The notes under the pieces: generated by a model | What the model saw: the letters and a program-made list of their open reading frames with translations, nothing else | The model's database searches: none | What the model was told of the DNA's origin: nothing | Position numbers and translations under genes: made by a program | Shown: in pieces, positions 1 to 9,314 of the stretch | Position numbering within the stretch: position 1 is the stretch's first letter | Layout of the letters: every line of letters begins with the position of its first letter | From: Bordetella trematum | GTDB taxonomy: Bacteria > Pseudomonadota > Gammaproteobacteria > Burkholderiales > Burkholderiaceae_B | Length of the DNA: 64,000 nucleotides | NCBI RefSeq assembly: GCF_900078335.1 | Contig: NZ_FKBR01000045.1 | Coordinates: forward strand, 180,547 to 244,546 | Direction of reading: 5' to 3'

Positions 1-44
1 TCTGACGGATCCGTCCCGATCCGCATTTACACCGAGGGAGCGAC

Positions 45-1568
45 ATGAAGAAGAACACCTGGAAACCCCTGGGCCTGGCCCTGGGCGGTTTGACGCTGGC
101 GCTGGCCGGCGTCTCGACGATGGCGCAGGATCTGCGCATCGGCCTGCAGGAAGATCCGGATGTGCTGGATCCGCACCGCGCCCGTACTTATGTGGGCCGC
201 ATCGTCTTCACCTCCTTGTGCGACAAGCTGGTGGACCTGGACGACAAACTGCAGTTCGTGCCGCAGCTGGCGACCTCCTGGGCCTGGAGCGATGACAACA
301 AGACGCTGACCTTCAAGTTGCGCGATGATGCCTATTTCCACGACGGCAGCAAGTTCGACGCGGCCGCGGCGCGGGCCAACCTGGAGCGCGCCATGTCGCT
401 GCAGGACAGCATGCGCAAGGGCGAGCTGGCGTCGGTCGAGCGCGTCGAAGCGCCCGATGCCCAGACGCTGGTGCTGCATCTGAAGCGTCCTGACGCCACG
501 CTGGTGGCCCAGCTGTCGGACCGGGCGGGCATGATGCTCTCGCCCAAGACCTTTACCGAGGATGTGGGCGCCGTGGGCCGCAAGCCGGTCTGTTCCGGTC
601 CGTACGAGTTCGTCGAGCGGGTCCAGAACGACCGCATCGTGCTCAAGAAGTTCGACAAGTACTATGACGCGGACAGCTACGCCTTCCCGCGAGTGGTGTT
701 CCTGCCGATCCCGGATACCACGGTGCGCCTGTCGAACCTGCGCGCCGGCGGCCTGGATATTCTCGAACGCATGAATCCTTCGGATGCGCCGCAGGTCAAG
801 AACGATGACAGCGTGCAGTTCATGCCGGTGTCGGGGCTGGGCTTCCAGGAGGTGTTCTTCAACGTCGGCAACGGCGCGCGCGCCGAGAGCAGCCCTTTCA
901 AGGATGCCCGGGTGCGCAAGGCGCTGGAGCTGTCGCTGGACCGCAATGTGATCAACGAAGTGGTCGGCGGTGGCATCTTTGAGCCGGCTGGCCAGCCGTT
1001 CCCGCCGGCCAGCCCCTACCACGACAAGCAGGTGCTGCCGAGCCAGCGCGACGTCGCCAAGGCGCGCGCGCTGCTCAAGGAAGCCGGCCTGGACAAGGTC
1101 AAGGCCGAGTTCGCCTTTGGTAACAACACCACCACGTCGGCGATCGCCGAAATGATCCAGGCCATGGCCGCCGAGGCGGGCTTCGAACTCAGCCTGCGCC
1201 CCACCGAGTATGCGGCGCTGTTGAACGAGGCGCGCGCCGGCAACTTCGAGATGCTGATGCGCGGCTGGTCGGGCCGGGTCGATCCGGACGGCAACGTCTA
1301 TCAGTTCGTCACCTGCAAGGGCACCCTGAATGATGGGCGCTACTGCAATCCGGAAGTCGACAGCCTGCTCGACGAGGCCCGCATCACGCCCGACGAGACG
1401 GCGCGCCGCGCGCTCTACCAGAAGGCGCAGGCCCTGCGCCAGAAGGACGTCCACAACTTCTATTTGTACTATCAGCCCTGGCCCTTCGTGCTGAGCAAGA
1501 AGGTGCAGGGTTTCACCGCCTACCCCGACGGCATGGTGCGCCTGAAGGGTGTCACGCTGGCCAAGTAG
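45..1568 (+). CDS. ABC transporter substrate-binding protein, peptide/opine family (SBP_bac_5)
   Basis: A 507-aa periplasmic solute-binding protein that captures a peptide-like ligand and hands it to the permeases encoded next. Residues 1-27 form a signal peptide (KK start, hydrophobic core, cleavage likely after TMA). The mature start, with LDPHRA and then LVDLDDK and FVPQLATSW, is typical of the DppA/OppA family, as is the length. The ATG at 45 follows a GGGAG about 7 bases upstream. It is first in an operon with two permeases and a fused ATPase. The ligand cannot be told from sequence; dipeptides, oligopeptides, glutathione or opines are all possible. Confidence 0.9.
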   Translation: MKKNTWKPLGLALGGLTLALAGVSTMAQDLRIGLQEDPDVLDPHRARTYVGRIVFTSLCDKLVDLDDKLQFVPQLATSWAWSDDNKTLTFKLRDDAYFHDGSKFDAAAARANLERAMSLQDSMRKGELASVERVEAPDAQTLVLHLKRPDATLVAQLSDRAGMMLSPKTFTEDVGAVGRKPVCSGPYEFVERVQNDRIVLKKFDKYYDADSYAFPRVVFLPIPDTTVRLSNLRAGGLDILERMNPSDAPQVKNDDSVQFMPVSGLGFQEVFFNVGNGARAESSPFKDARVRKALELSLDRNVINEVVGGGIFEPAGQPFPPASPYHDKQVLPSQRDVAKARALLKEAGLDKVKAEFAFGNNTTTSAIAEMIQAMAAEAGFELSLRPTEYAALLNEARAGNFEMLMRGWSGRVDPDGNVYQFVTCKGTLNDGRYCNPEVDSLLDEARITPDETARRALYQKAQALRQKDVHNFYLYYQPWPFVLSKKVQGFTAYPDGMVRLKGVTLAK

Positions 1569-1576
1569 TAGCCCTT

Positions 1577-1602
1577 CCGTCTGCCGCTGTGCCGGCAGAC
1601 GG
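1577..1602. promoter_or_regulatory. intercistronic stem-loop between binding protein and permease
   Basis: CCGTCTGCCG (1577-1586) and CGGCAGACGG (1593-1602) are a perfect 10-bp inverted repeat with a 6-base loop, 8 bases after the binding-protein stop. There is no T-tract, so it is more likely an mRNA-stabilising or partial-termination element than a full terminator. Such hairpins commonly let a binding protein be made in excess of its membrane partners. Confidence 0.6.
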
Positions 1603-1708
1603 ATTTGCTGCCGCCAGGCCGGCGGCGTGCCGGTCTCCGCATCGCTGAGGCTGTGCCCGCCCGGCGCACCTGGGGGCGCTTTCTTTTTGTTTTTCCGGTC
1701 TTTCGATC

Positions 1709-2653
1709 ATGCTCAAGTTGATACTGCGGCGCATCGTTGTGGCGATCCCGACACTGATATTGGTGTCGATCATCGTCTTCATGCTGCAAAAAATTCTGCC
1801 AGGCGATCCCGTCCTGACCCTGGCTGGCGAGGAACGCGACCCTGCCGTCCTGGACTACCTGCGCGACAAGTATCATTTGAATGATCCCTTGCCCATGCAA
1901 TACGTGGCCTGGATGGGCCAGGTGCTGCAGGGCGATCTGGGCAAGTCGATGCGCACCGACGTGCCGGTGCTGACCCTGATCGGCCAGAAACTGCCGGTGA
2001 CCTTGCAGCTGGCGGCGATGGCCATGGCGATGGCCATGCTGATCGGCATTCCCATGGGCATCATCGCCGCCGTGCGCAAGGGCACCGCCGTGGAAGCCGG
2101 CGTCAACGTGGCCGCGCTGTCGGGCATGTCGATCCCCAACTTCTGGCTTGGCATCATCCTCATCATGGTGGTGTCGGTGCAGTGGAAACTGCTGCCAGCC
2201 TCGGGCTATGTCTCCCCCTTCGATGACTTCTGGCTGTCCATCAAGACCATGCTGATGCCGGCCTTCGTGTTGTCCACGGCGATCGCTGCCTACCTGATGC
2301 GGCATACCCGTTCGGCCATGCTGGAGGCCTTGAGCGCCGACTACGTGCGCACCGCGCGCGCCAAGGGCGTCTCGGCCCGCATGGTGGTGCTGCGTCACGC
2401 CTTGCGCAACGCGCTCATGCCCATCATCACCCTGGTGACGCTGCTGTTTGGCGAGCTGCTGGCCGGCGCCGTGCTGACCGAGCAGGTGTTCACGATCCCG
2501 GGCTTCGGCAAGCTGATCGTGGATGCGGTGTTCAACCGCGACTATGCCGTCGTGCAGGGCGTGGTGCTCTGCGTGGCGGTCGGTTTCATCATCATGAACC
2601 TGCTGGCCGACGTTTTGTATGTGCTGGTCAATCCCCGTCTGAGGCACGCATGA
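1709..2653 (+). CDS. ABC transporter permease, DppB-type
   Basis: A 314-aa inner-membrane permease that forms half of the translocation channel of the peptide-type importer. It opens with a first membrane helix (LRRIVVAIPTLILVSIIVF) and the family sequence LPGDPV. The cytoplasmic EAA loop is seen as DYVRTARAKGVS, which contacts the ATPase. About six membrane segments are visible. The stop overlaps the next gene's start (ATGA at 2650-2653), implying translational coupling. Confidence 0.92.
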   Translation: MLKLILRRIVVAIPTLILVSIIVFMLQKILPGDPVLTLAGEERDPAVLDYLRDKYHLNDPLPMQYVAWMGQVLQGDLGKSMRTDVPVLTLIGQKLPVTLQLAAMAMAMAMLIGIPMGIIAAVRKGTAVEAGVNVAALSGMSIPNFWLGIILIMVVSVQWKLLPASGYVSPFDDFWLSIKTMLMPAFVLSTAIAAYLMRHTRSAMLEALSADYVRTARAKGVSARMVVLRHALRNALMPIITLVTLLFGELLAGAVLTEQVFTIPGFGKLIVDAVFNRDYAVVQGVVLCVAVGFIIMNLLADVLYVLVNPRLRHA

Positions 2654-3519
2654 GCGCCACTACCGCTACCGCCGTCCCGCCCCGCGCCGGCAATCGCGCC
2701 TGGGCCAAATTCAAACGCAACAAGGTCGCGCTGGTCGGCGCGGGCATTGTGCTGCTGTTCGTGGTGATGGCGCTGTTTGCGCCCTTGATCGCCAATCACG
2801 ACCCCTTCCAGACCAGCTTCATGAACATCCGCAAGGCGCCTTCGGCGGCCTACTGGATGGGCACCGACGAGCTGGGTCGAGACGTCTTCAGCCGGCTGGT
2901 CTACGGGGCGCGCGCCTCGCTGATGGCGGGCCTGGTGTCCGTGCTGATCGCCCTGGTGGTGGGCGTGCCCTTTGGCCTGGCCGCCGGCTATTTCGGCGGC
3001 TGGACCGACAGCATCATCTCGCGCGCCACCGAGGCGCTGCTGGCGATCCCGTTTCTGATTCTGGCGATCGCGCTGGCCGCCTTCCTTGGACCGAGCCTGA
3101 TCAACGCCATGATCGCCATCGGCGTGTCCGCCGCGCCCAAGTTCGTGCGCATCACGCGCGGGCAGGTGCTGGCCGTGCGCAGCGAAGACTATGTGCAGAG
3201 CGCGCGCGCGCTGGGCGCTTCGTCGTTGCGCATCATCGCGCGCCATGTGTTCCCCAACGTGATGCCTCCGCTGATCGTGCAGGCGACCATCACCATCGCC
3301 ACCGCCATCATCGCCGAGGCCAGCCTGTCGTTCCTGGGCCTGGGGCTGCAGCCGCCCAACCCCTCGTGGGGATCGATGCTGAACACGGCCAAGAACTTCA
3401 TGACCCAGGCTCCCTGGATGTCGATTTTCCCGGGTTCGGCCATTTTCCTGGCCGTGCTGGGATTCAACCTGTTGGGCGACGGTCTGCGCGACGCCCTGGA
3501 CCCGCGTCAGGACAAGTAG
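2650..3519 (+). CDS. ABC transporter permease, DppC-type
   Basis: A 289-aa partner permease. The N-terminal cytoplasmic stretch (WAKFKRNKVALVGAGI) and the following periplasmic motif MGTDELGRDVFSR are hallmarks of the DppC/OppC family. The EAA loop is DYVQSARALGAS. It overlaps dppB-like by 4 bases and is followed 6 bases later by the ATPase gene, so all three are probably one transcript. Confidence 0.92.
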   Translation: MSATTATAVPPRAGNRAWAKFKRNKVALVGAGIVLLFVVMALFAPLIANHDPFQTSFMNIRKAPSAAYWMGTDELGRDVFSRLVYGARASLMAGLVSVLIALVVGVPFGLAAGYFGGWTDSIISRATEALLAIPFLILAIALAAFLGPSLINAMIAIGVSAAPKFVRITRGQVLAVRSEDYVQSARALGASSLRIIARHVFPNVMPPLIVQATITIATAIIAEASLSFLGLGLQPPNPSWGSMLNTAKNFMTQAPWMSIFPGSAIFLAVLGFNLLGDGLRDALDPRQDK

Positions 3520-3525
3520 AGCATC

Positions 3526-5397
3526 ATGGCAAGTATGGATACGCAGCGCGTCGTTCAGGTCCAGGACCTGACCGTCCGCTTCAAAACCCCCACCCGCACT
3601 GTCGAAGCGGTCCGCAATGTGTCGTTCCACGTCAATCGGGGCGAGACGCTGGCCATCGTGGGAGAGTCCGGCTCGGGCAAGTCGGTGACGTCCCTGGCCC
3701 TGATGCGCCTGGTCGAGTATGGGGGCGGGCATATCGCCTCGGGCGACATGCTGCTGCGCCGGCGCAGCGGCGAAGTGCTGGATCTGGCCCGGGCGCGCGA
3801 ACCGGTGCTGGAGAAAGTGCGCGGCGCCGACGTCGCCATGATCTTCCAGGAGCCGATGACCTCGCTGAACCCGAGTTTCACCTCGGGTTTCCAGATCGCC
3901 GAAGCCCTGCGTCTGCACCAGGGGCTGGATGCCGGCCAGGCGCGCGCCGAGGCGCTGCGCATGCTGGAGCGGGTGCGCATCCCTGAAGCCCGTTCCATCC
4001 TCGATCGTTACCCGCACCAGCTTTCGGGCGGCATGCGCCAGCGCGTCATGATCGCCATGGCGCTGTCGTGCAAGCCGCAGCTGCTGATCGCCGACGAGCC
4101 CACCACGGCGCTGGACGTCACCATCCAGGCGCAGATCCTGCAGCTCATCCGGCAGCTGCAGGAAGAGATGGACATGGGTGTGATCTTCATTACCCATGAC
4201 ATGGGGGTGGTGGCCGAAGTGGCTGACCGGGTGCTGGTCATGTACCGGGGCGACAAGGTGGAGGAGGGCGGCGCCGACGAGATCTTCGCCGAGCCGCGTC
4301 ATGCCTACACGCGCGCCTTGCTGTCGGCCGTGCCGCGGCTGGGCGCCATGCAAGGCTCCGACCTGCCGCGGCCTTTCCCGCTGCTGCGCGTGGCGGGCAA
4401 GGCCGATGAGCCCGCAGCGCCGCTCGAGCCGGTGACCGACACGGTGCGTCGCGACAGCGGTCCGGTGTTGCGCGTGCGCGATCTGGTGACGCGGTTCGAC
4501 ATCCACGGCGGCGTGTTCGGCGGGGTGCAGAAGCGCGTGCACGCGGTCGAGAAGGTCAGCTTCGACCTGTATCCGGGCGAAACCCTGTCGCTGGTGGGCG
4601 AGTCCGGCTGCGGCAAGACCACCACGGGGCGTTCGCTGCTGCAACTGGTCAAGAGCCAGGGCGGCACCATCGAGTTCGACGGCCGCAACATCGGCGCGCT
4701 GCGCGGCGCGGCCATGCAGACGCTGCGCCAGCACATCCAGTTCATTTTTCAGGATCCCTTCGCCTCGCTGGATCCGCGCATGACGGTGGGCGACTCCATC
4801 ATGGAGCCCTTGCTGATCCACAAGGCCGCGCGCGGCAAGCAGGCCGAGGAGCGGGTGCGCTGGCTGATGGACAAGTGCGGGCTGATGCCCGAGATGATCG
4901 ATCGCTATCCGCACGAGTTCTCCGGCGGACAGCGTCAGCGGATCTGTATCGCGCGCGCCCTGGCGCTCAACCCCAAGGTCGTGATCGCCGACGAATCGGT
5001 GTCGGCGCTGGATGTCTCGATCCAGGCCCAGATCGTCAACCTGTTGCTCGATCTGCAGCGCGAACTGGGCGTGTCATTCCTGTTCATCTCGCATGACATG
5101 GCGGTGGTCGAGCGCGTCAGTCACCGGGTGGCGGTCATGTATCTCGGCCAGATCGTGGAGATCGGGCCGCGCCGCGCCATTTTCGAGAATCCGCAGCATC
5201 CCTACACGAAGAAACTGATGGCGGCAGTGCCGATTGCCGATCCGTCGCGACGACATCGTGAGCGTTCCCTGTTGGTCGACGAGATCCCCAGCCCGGTGCG
5301 CAAGGTGGGCGACGAACCGGTGGTCGAACCCCTGGTCGAGGTCGGTCCGGGCCATTTCGTGGCCCGTCACGCCATCGGCGTCTATCAGGCCAGTTAG
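3526..5397 (+). CDS. Fused double-domain peptide ABC transporter ATP-binding protein (DppD-DppF fusion)
   Basis: A 623-aa protein holding two complete ABC ATPase domains in one chain; E. coli uses separate DppD and DppF. Domain 1 has Walker A GESGSGKS (about residues 46-53), signature LSGGMRQR and Walker B LLIADEP. Domain 2 has [17 protein letters not shown] and VVIADES. Each domain ends in an oligopeptide-type C-terminal segment. Both catalytic glutamates are present, so both sites look able to hydrolyse ATP. It energises the two upstream permeases. ATG 3526 is used; ATG 3535 is possible. Confidence 0.93.
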   Translation: MASMDTQRVVQVQDLTVRFKTPTRTVEAVRNVSFHVNRGETLAIVGESGSGKSVTSLALMRLVEYGGGHIASGDMLLRRRSGEVLDLARAREPVLEKVRGADVAMIFQEPMTSLNPSFTSGFQIAEALRLHQGLDAGQARAEALRMLERVRIPEARSILDRYPHQLSGGMRQRVMIAMALSCKPQLLIADEPTTALDVTIQAQILQLIRQLQEEMDMGVIFITHDMGVVAEVADRVLVMYRGDKVEEGGADEIFAEPRHAYTRALLSAVPRLGAMQGSDLPRPFPLLRVAGKADEPAAPLEPVTDTVRRDSGPVLRVRDLVTRFDIHGGVFGGVQKRVHAVEKVSFDLYPGETLSLVGESGCGKTTTGRSLLQLVKSQGGTIEFDGRNIGALRGAAMQTLRQHIQFIFQDPFASLDPRMTVGDSIMEPLLIHKAARGKQAEERVRWLMDKCGLMPEMIDRYPHEFSGGQRQRICIARALALNPKVVIADESVSALDVSIQAQIVNLLLDLQRELGVSFLFISHDMAVVERVSHRVAVMYLGQIVEIGPRRAIFENPQHPYTKKLMAAVPIADPSRRHRERSLLVDEIPSPVRKVGDEPVVEPLVEVGPGHFVARHAIGVYQAS

Positions 5398-5422
5398 GGC
5401 GGGAAGCCCGTCTGCTAAGGTG

Positions 5423-5448
5423 GCGCCGCCCGCATGCGCGGGCGGCGC
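5423..5448. terminator. stem-loop after the ABC importer operon
   Basis: GCGCCGCCCGC (5423-5433) and GCGGGCGGCGC (5438-5448) form a perfect 11-bp stem with a 4-base ATGC loop, 26 bases past the ATPase stop. No U-tract follows, so an intrinsic terminator is likely but not certain. It could instead protect the 3' end. Confidence 0.5.
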
Positions 5449-5481
5449 ACGTCCAACAATGCCGGATTTTGGACCTCATCC

Positions 5482-6150
5482 ATGCCGGCACTCTTCCCGC
5501 AACGCCTGCGGCGCCTCGCCGCGGTCAGCTGCTTCTCCCTTTCTCCGCGCCTGGCGGCCTGGCTTGGGCTGCGCTTTTCCCTCGACTCGGCTGACAGGCG
5601 TTTTCTGGAGGGGCCGGTATTCGATTTCTACAACGCCTGCTATGCCGCACGCCGTCCGCGGGCCCGCTGCCTGTTCATCGGCCTGGACCGCTACAACTGG
5701 CACTATCATCGCCTGCTGCAGCTGGATTTTCATACCCTGGACATCGACCCTGGCCGGCGGCGCTATGGCCAGCCGGGGCGCCACCGTGTCGGTGACGCGA
5801 CCGCGCTGCGCAACCTTTATGCGGCCGGCGTTTTCGATCTGGTGATCGCCAACGGGCTGGTGGGCTATGGCATCAACGATGCCGAGAGCTTCGAAAAGCT
5901 GCTGGCGGGGGTGGTTCACGTGCTGCGTCCGGGTGGCCGTTTTCTGCTTGGCTACAACGCGCGGCCGGATTGCGCCAGCTATCCGGTGGCGGCGCTGCTG
6001 GCTCGCAGCGCGCTGCTGCCTGAGCATGCCCCGATCGAGGGCATGCTGGGCGGGGGCTGGCTGGCCGATGACGCCAGCCGCCACTGCTATGCCTTGTGCC
6101 GCAAGCCTCATGCCAGCACGGGCAGACCGCAGGGCGCTCAAGCGGTATGA
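5482..6150 (+). CDS. Class I SAM-dependent methyltransferase-like protein
   Basis: A 222-aa soluble protein with a Rossmann methyltransferase layout: a nucleotide-binding strand RCLFIGLDRYNW, an acidic strand-2 end (TLDIDPGRRR), DLVIANGLVGYGIND in the motif IV position, and LRPGGRFLLGYNA at motif V/VI. Motif I is degenerate (GLDRYN rather than GxGxG), so SAM binding is inferred. ATG 5482 is preferred over an upstream ATG at 5434 that lies inside the preceding hairpin. The substrate is unknown. It stands alone between the ABC operon and yaeQ. Confidence 0.65.
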   Translation: MPALFPQRLRRLAAVSCFSLSPRLAAWLGLRFSLDSADRRFLEGPVFDFYNACYAARRPRARCLFIGLDRYNWHYHRLLQLDFHTLDIDPGRRRYGQPGRHRVGDATALRNLYAAGVFDLVIANGLVGYGINDAESFEKLLAGVVHVLRPGGRFLLGYNARPDCASYPVAALLARSALLPEHAPIEGMLGGGWLADDASRHCYALCRKPHASTGRPQGAQAV

Positions 6151-6181
6151 TGCCGGGTTTTCCCAAGCAGATACTGAACGT

Positions 6182-6730
6182 ATGGCCCTGCGCGCGACCA
6201 TCTATAAAGCCGATCTCAATATTGCCGACACGGATCGCAATTACTACGCCAGTCACAACCTTACGGTGGCACGGCACCCCTCCGAGACCGATGAGCGCAT
6301 GATGGTGCGTCTGGTGGCCTTCGCACTGCAGGCCAGCGATGAACTGGCCTTCACCAAAGGCCTGAGCGAGACGGACGAGCCCGATCTTTGGGCCAAGGAC
6401 CTGACCGGTGCGATTTCCCTCTGGGTGGATGTCGGGCAGCCCGAAGAGCGACGCATCCTGCGCGCCTGCGGGCGGGCCGACCAGGTGGTGATCTACTGCT
6501 ACGGCGGCCATGCCTCGCAGATCTGGTGGGACGGGGTGCGCAACAAGGTCGAGCGGGCGCGCAATCTGCGCGTGGTCAGCTTGCCGGCCGAGCAAAGCCG
6601 CGCGCTGGGCGAACTGGCCGAGCGCGGCATGCAGCTAAATATCAATATTTCCGATGGCGTGGTGTATGTGTCGGCGGCCAAGGGCGAGGTGACCCTGGAG
6701 CCGCAAGACTGGCGCGAATCCCGCGCCTGA
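6182..6730 (+). CDS. yaeQ: YaeQ family protein
   Basis: A 182-aa protein starting MALRATIYKADLNIAD and containing HPSETDERMMVRL, GLSETDEPDLW and WVDVGQPEERR. These are characteristic of YaeQ, whose fold resembles PD-(D/E)XK nucleases though its cellular role is not settled. The ATG at 6182 matches the usual family start and length; the longer in-frame open stretch upstream overlaps the methyltransferase and is not used. It is convergent with ubiC, with only 7 bases between stops. Confidence 0.88.
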   Translation: MALRATIYKADLNIADTDRNYYASHNLTVARHPSETDERMMVRLVAFALQASDELAFTKGLSETDEPDLWAKDLTGAISLWVDVGQPEERRILRACGRADQVVIYCYGGHASQIWWDGVRNKVERARNLRVVSLPAEQSRALGELAERGMQLNINISDGVVYVSAAKGEVTLEPQDWRESRA

Positions 6731-6737
6731 GGGGGCG

Positions 6738-7343
6738 TCAGCGCCGTTCGTGGGCCTTGAGGGGCGGCGTGGCGCGCCCGTCGAGCACGCGGCGCCAGAA
6801 ATCGGGCAGGAAACACTCGGCCACCAGCAGCGGCTGGCCGTGACGCCAGAAGACCGAGCGGCGTGCCCACAGCCAGGCGGCATCGCGCGCGCTTACGCCG
6901 GGCAGGTTGGCCACCATGCGAAAGAACGGCAGGGGCAGGGCCAGGCGTCGGCAGGCGAAGGGCGAGCGCGTGACGCTGCGGTCGTGATAGAGCATGTCGG
7001 CCAGCGGCCGGGTCAGCAGACGCCGCATGCCCTGCCAGGATCCGTGCGAGGCGGTCAGGGGCGTGAGACTGCGCGCCGGCACGCTGTCCACGCCATCGAC
7101 CGACATCAGGACTTCGCGTATCCATACCGGGGAGCCGGGCGCAATGTGCATGGCGATGGCCTCATCGGGGGGCGCGCCGTCGGCATACTCGGCCACGACA
7201 CGCAGCCTGACCTGGCCCAGTTGTCGCAGGCCTGCCGTCAGCGCGCCGGGCCGGAACAGCCAGTGGCGCTGCGCAGCGGTGAGGGTGAAGGGAGCTTGAG
7301 CCAGCCAGCCCGGGGCCAGCGGTGCTTGATGCGATACGGTCAT
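6738..7343 (-). CDS. ubiC: Chorismate--pyruvate lyase
   Basis: A 201-aa enzyme that removes pyruvate from chorismate to give 4-hydroxybenzoate, the first committed step of ubiquinone synthesis in the cytoplasm. The sequence has family features: [16 protein letters not shown] early, PVWIREVLM with the buried active-site arginine, a central LTPLTA, and a C-terminal [24 protein letters not shown]. Length is normal for proteobacterial UbiC, allowing for an insertion. It is divergent from rluF (68 bases apart) and convergent with yaeQ. Confidence 0.85.
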   Translation of the reverse strand: MTVSHQAPLAPGWLAQAPFTLTAAQRHWLFRPGALTAGLRQLGQVRLRVVAEYADGAPPDEAIAMHIAPGSPVWIREVLMSVDGVDSVPARSLTPLTASHGSWQGMRRLLTRPLADMLYHDRSVTRSPFACRRLALPLPFFRMVANLPGVSARDAAWLWARRSVFWRHGQPLLVAECFLPDFWRRVLDGRATPPLKAHERR

Positions 7344-7411
7344 GGCTGCGTATTATGCCAAGACCGTCGTCGGCGTCGGGCGCAAGGCCGGGCACGCTTA
7401 CAATATCGGCC

Positions 7412-8143
7412 ATGGAAAAAGTCAGAATATCCAAACTCATGTCCGAGCGCGGCCTGTGTTCGCGCCGCGAAGCCGACAGCTACATCGAACGCGGCTGGGT
7501 GCGGGTCGACGGCGAAGTGGTCTCGGAGCTGGGCGCCAAGGCCTATCCGCAGCAGACCATCACCCTGGAGCGCGCCGCGCATGTCGCCCAGACGGCCCGC
7601 GTGACCATCCTCATCAACAAGCCCGTGGGCTATGTGTCCGGTCAGGCCGAGGACGGCTACGAGCCGGCCGCCGCGCTCATCGATGCCCGCAGCCGCTACG
7701 CCGGCGATCGTTCGCCCCTGCGCTTTGAGCGCGGGCACCTGCGCGGCCTGGCCGTGGCCGGCCGCCTGGACATCGACTCGCAGGGCCTGCTGGTGCTGAC
7801 TCAGGACGGTCGCGTGGCGCGCCACCTGATCGGCGAGGAGTCCACGGTCGACAAGGAGTATCTGGTGCGCGTGCAGGGGCGCTTGAGCGAAAGCGGCCTG
7901 GCCCTGCTCAATCACGGGCTGTCGCTCGATGGCAAGCGCCTGAAGCCGGCCCAGGTGCGCTGGCAGAATGACGACCAACTGCGCTTCGTGCTCAACGAAG
8001 GCAAGAAACGCCAGATCCGCCGCATGTGCGAACTGGTCGGCCTCAAGGTGGTAGGCCTCAAGCGCGTGCGCATCGGCCGGGTGCGTCTGGGCGATCTGCC
8101 CCTGGGCCAGTGGCGCTATCTGCGCGAGGACGAGCGCTTCTAG
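7412..8143 (+). CDS. rluF: 23S rRNA pseudouridine synthase, RluF/RsuA family
   Basis: A 243-aa protein. An S4 RNA-binding domain ([23 protein letters not shown]) occupies roughly residues 5-55, followed by the RsuA-type catalytic domain with [10 protein letters not shown] and the motif [15 protein letters not shown], whose Asp120 is the expected catalytic nucleophile. Near the C-terminus [16 protein letters not shown] is conserved in this family. RluF modifies U2604 of 23S rRNA in E. coli, and the target here is by analogy. ATG 7412 is chosen because the S4 domain begins there; an in-frame ATG 30 codons upstream adds no conserved sequence. Confidence 0.85.
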   Translation: MEKVRISKLMSERGLCSRREADSYIERGWVRVDGEVVSELGAKAYPQQTITLERAAHVAQTARVTILINKPVGYVSGQAEDGYEPAAALIDARSRYAGDRSPLRFERGHLRGLAVAGRLDIDSQGLLVLTQDGRVARHLIGEESTVDKEYLVRVQGRLSESGLALLNHGLSLDGKRLKPAQVRWQNDDQLRFVLNEGKKRQIRRMCELVGLKVVGLKRVRIGRVRLGDLPLGQWRYLREDERF

Positions 8144-8200
8144 GCGCGAGCCGGCCGACGGGTTTCAGTCAGGCGTTTCAGTTTATTTCCACACGACGCC

Positions 8201-9133
8201 TCATACCGCGGTAAAGAACGGGTTGGGGCTATCCTTTGATCCCGGTTGCTGCATGTTCAGCCGATCGATCAGAAAGTCGATGAAGATGCGCGTCTTGGCC
8301 GGCAGCAGCCGGGTATCCGTGACGGCATAGACAGGGAAGGGCCCGGCATGCCAGTCGGGCAGCACCCGTTCCAGGCCGTCATGCTCGCCGTCGTGCTGGG
8401 CGGCCAGCACGGAGATCCCGGCGCCCAGCATGGTCAGGCTGCGCAGCATCGACACGCTGTTGACCGAATAGTGCCGTCCGGGCGTGATGTCCAACTTCTG
8501 CTGGCCATTGCTCAGGGGCCACAGCGTCACGGGACCGCCGCGGCCGACGCGGAACTCCAGACATTCGTGTTCGCTCAGTTCCTGGGGCGTCTTGGGACGG
8601 CCGCGACGGTCCAGATATTGCGGCGATGCATAGAGATGGGCCGGCAGCATGCCCAGCGGGCGGGCGATCAGGTTCGAGTCGGGCAGCTCGCCGATCTGGA
8701 TCGCCAGGTCGCATGCCTGGAACACGCGGTTGGCATGTTCGGGCGTGGCCAGGTCGAGATAGAAATCCACGTCCGGGTAGCGTTGCGAGAATGCCAGAAA
8801 GGACTCGGCCAGGAACTCCGTGCCGAAGTCGGCCGGCAGATTCACGCGTAGCGGGCCGGCCGGCGTTTCCACCAGGTTCTGCAGTTCTTCGTGCACCAGC
8901 CGCGCTTCGGCGACGATGCGCTCGCAACGCTCCAGGTAGAGCTGGCCCGCAGCCGTCAGTTCCACCTTGCGCGTGGTGCGGGTAAGCAGCCGTAGACCGA
9001 AATTGCGCTCCAGTTCGGCGATCTGGCGCGACAAGGTCGATTTCGGGATGCCGAGACGCTCGGCGGCGCGCCCGAAATGGCGCGTCTTGGCGACCTCGAC
9101 GAAGATTTCCATGCCCTGGATTCGGTTCGTCAT
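8201..9133 (-). CDS. LysR-family transcriptional regulator, divergent from the RND pump
   Basis: A 310-aa regulator. The winged helix-turn-helix is at the N-terminus (FGRAAERLGIPKSTLSRQIAELERNFGLRLLTRTTRKVELTAAG), followed by a LysR effector domain from about residue 90. It resembles CrgA-type LysR proteins. Start ATG 9133 (MTNRIQGMEIF) is preferred to the ATG 12 bases upstream. It lies divergent from a three-gene efflux pump, with a perfect inverted repeat 29-45 bases upstream of its own start. That arrangement suggests it controls the pump and itself. The effector is unknown. Confidence 0.88.
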   Translation of the reverse strand: MTNRIQGMEIFVEVAKTRHFGRAAERLGIPKSTLSRQIAELERNFGLRLLTRTTRKVELTAAGQLYLERCERIVAEARLVHEELQNLVETPAGPLRVNLPADFGTEFLAESFLAFSQRYPDVDFYLDLATPEHANRVFQACDLAIQIGELPDSNLIARPLGMLPAHLYASPQYLDRRGRPKTPQELSEHECLEFRVGRGGPVTLWPLSNGQQKLDITPGRHYSVNSVSMLRSLTMLGAGISVLAAQHDGEHDGLERVLPDWHAGPFPVYAVTDTRLLPAKTRIFIDFLIDRLNMQQPGSKDSPNPFFTAV

Positions 9134-9161
9134 AGCTGGAAGCATACCTTGAGCCAGGCCA

Positions 9162-9178
9162 ATTATTGTCCCAATAAT
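9162..9178. promoter_or_regulatory. perfect 17-bp palindrome, probable LysR operator
   Basis: ATTATTG (9162-9168), spacer TCC, CAATAAT (9172-9178). It contains several T-N11-A frames, the LysR box form, and sits in the 181-bp divergent region between the regulator and the pump adaptor. It is AT-rich in GC-rich surroundings. Function is inferred from position and symmetry. Confidence 0.7.
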
Positions 9179-9232
9179 GGAATGATGTTTTCTTTATATG
9201 GGCCTTTGTTTCGGGTTCGGGATAAAGCAGAA

Positions 9233-9261
9233 TTGGAACCCTTTTGCGTTGCAACAAGAAT
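9233..9261 (+). promoter_or_regulatory. candidate promoter of the RND pump operon
   Basis: TTGGAA (9233-9238), a 17-bp spacer and AAGAAT (9256-9261) lie 54 bases before the adaptor gene and about 55 bases downstream of the palindrome. Each box matches the sigma-70 consensus at four of six positions. This is only a candidate. Confidence 0.35.
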
Positions 9262-9314
9262 AGTCATCGTTTCACTGCAGGCGACGCACGGGTGAAACGT
9301 ACTCAGGAATAGCT

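Noticed and set aside
2542..4914. A 790-codon minus-strand open frame opposite the peptide importer
   Set aside because: Same shadow composition; no motif or ribosome site, and it overlaps three clear genes.
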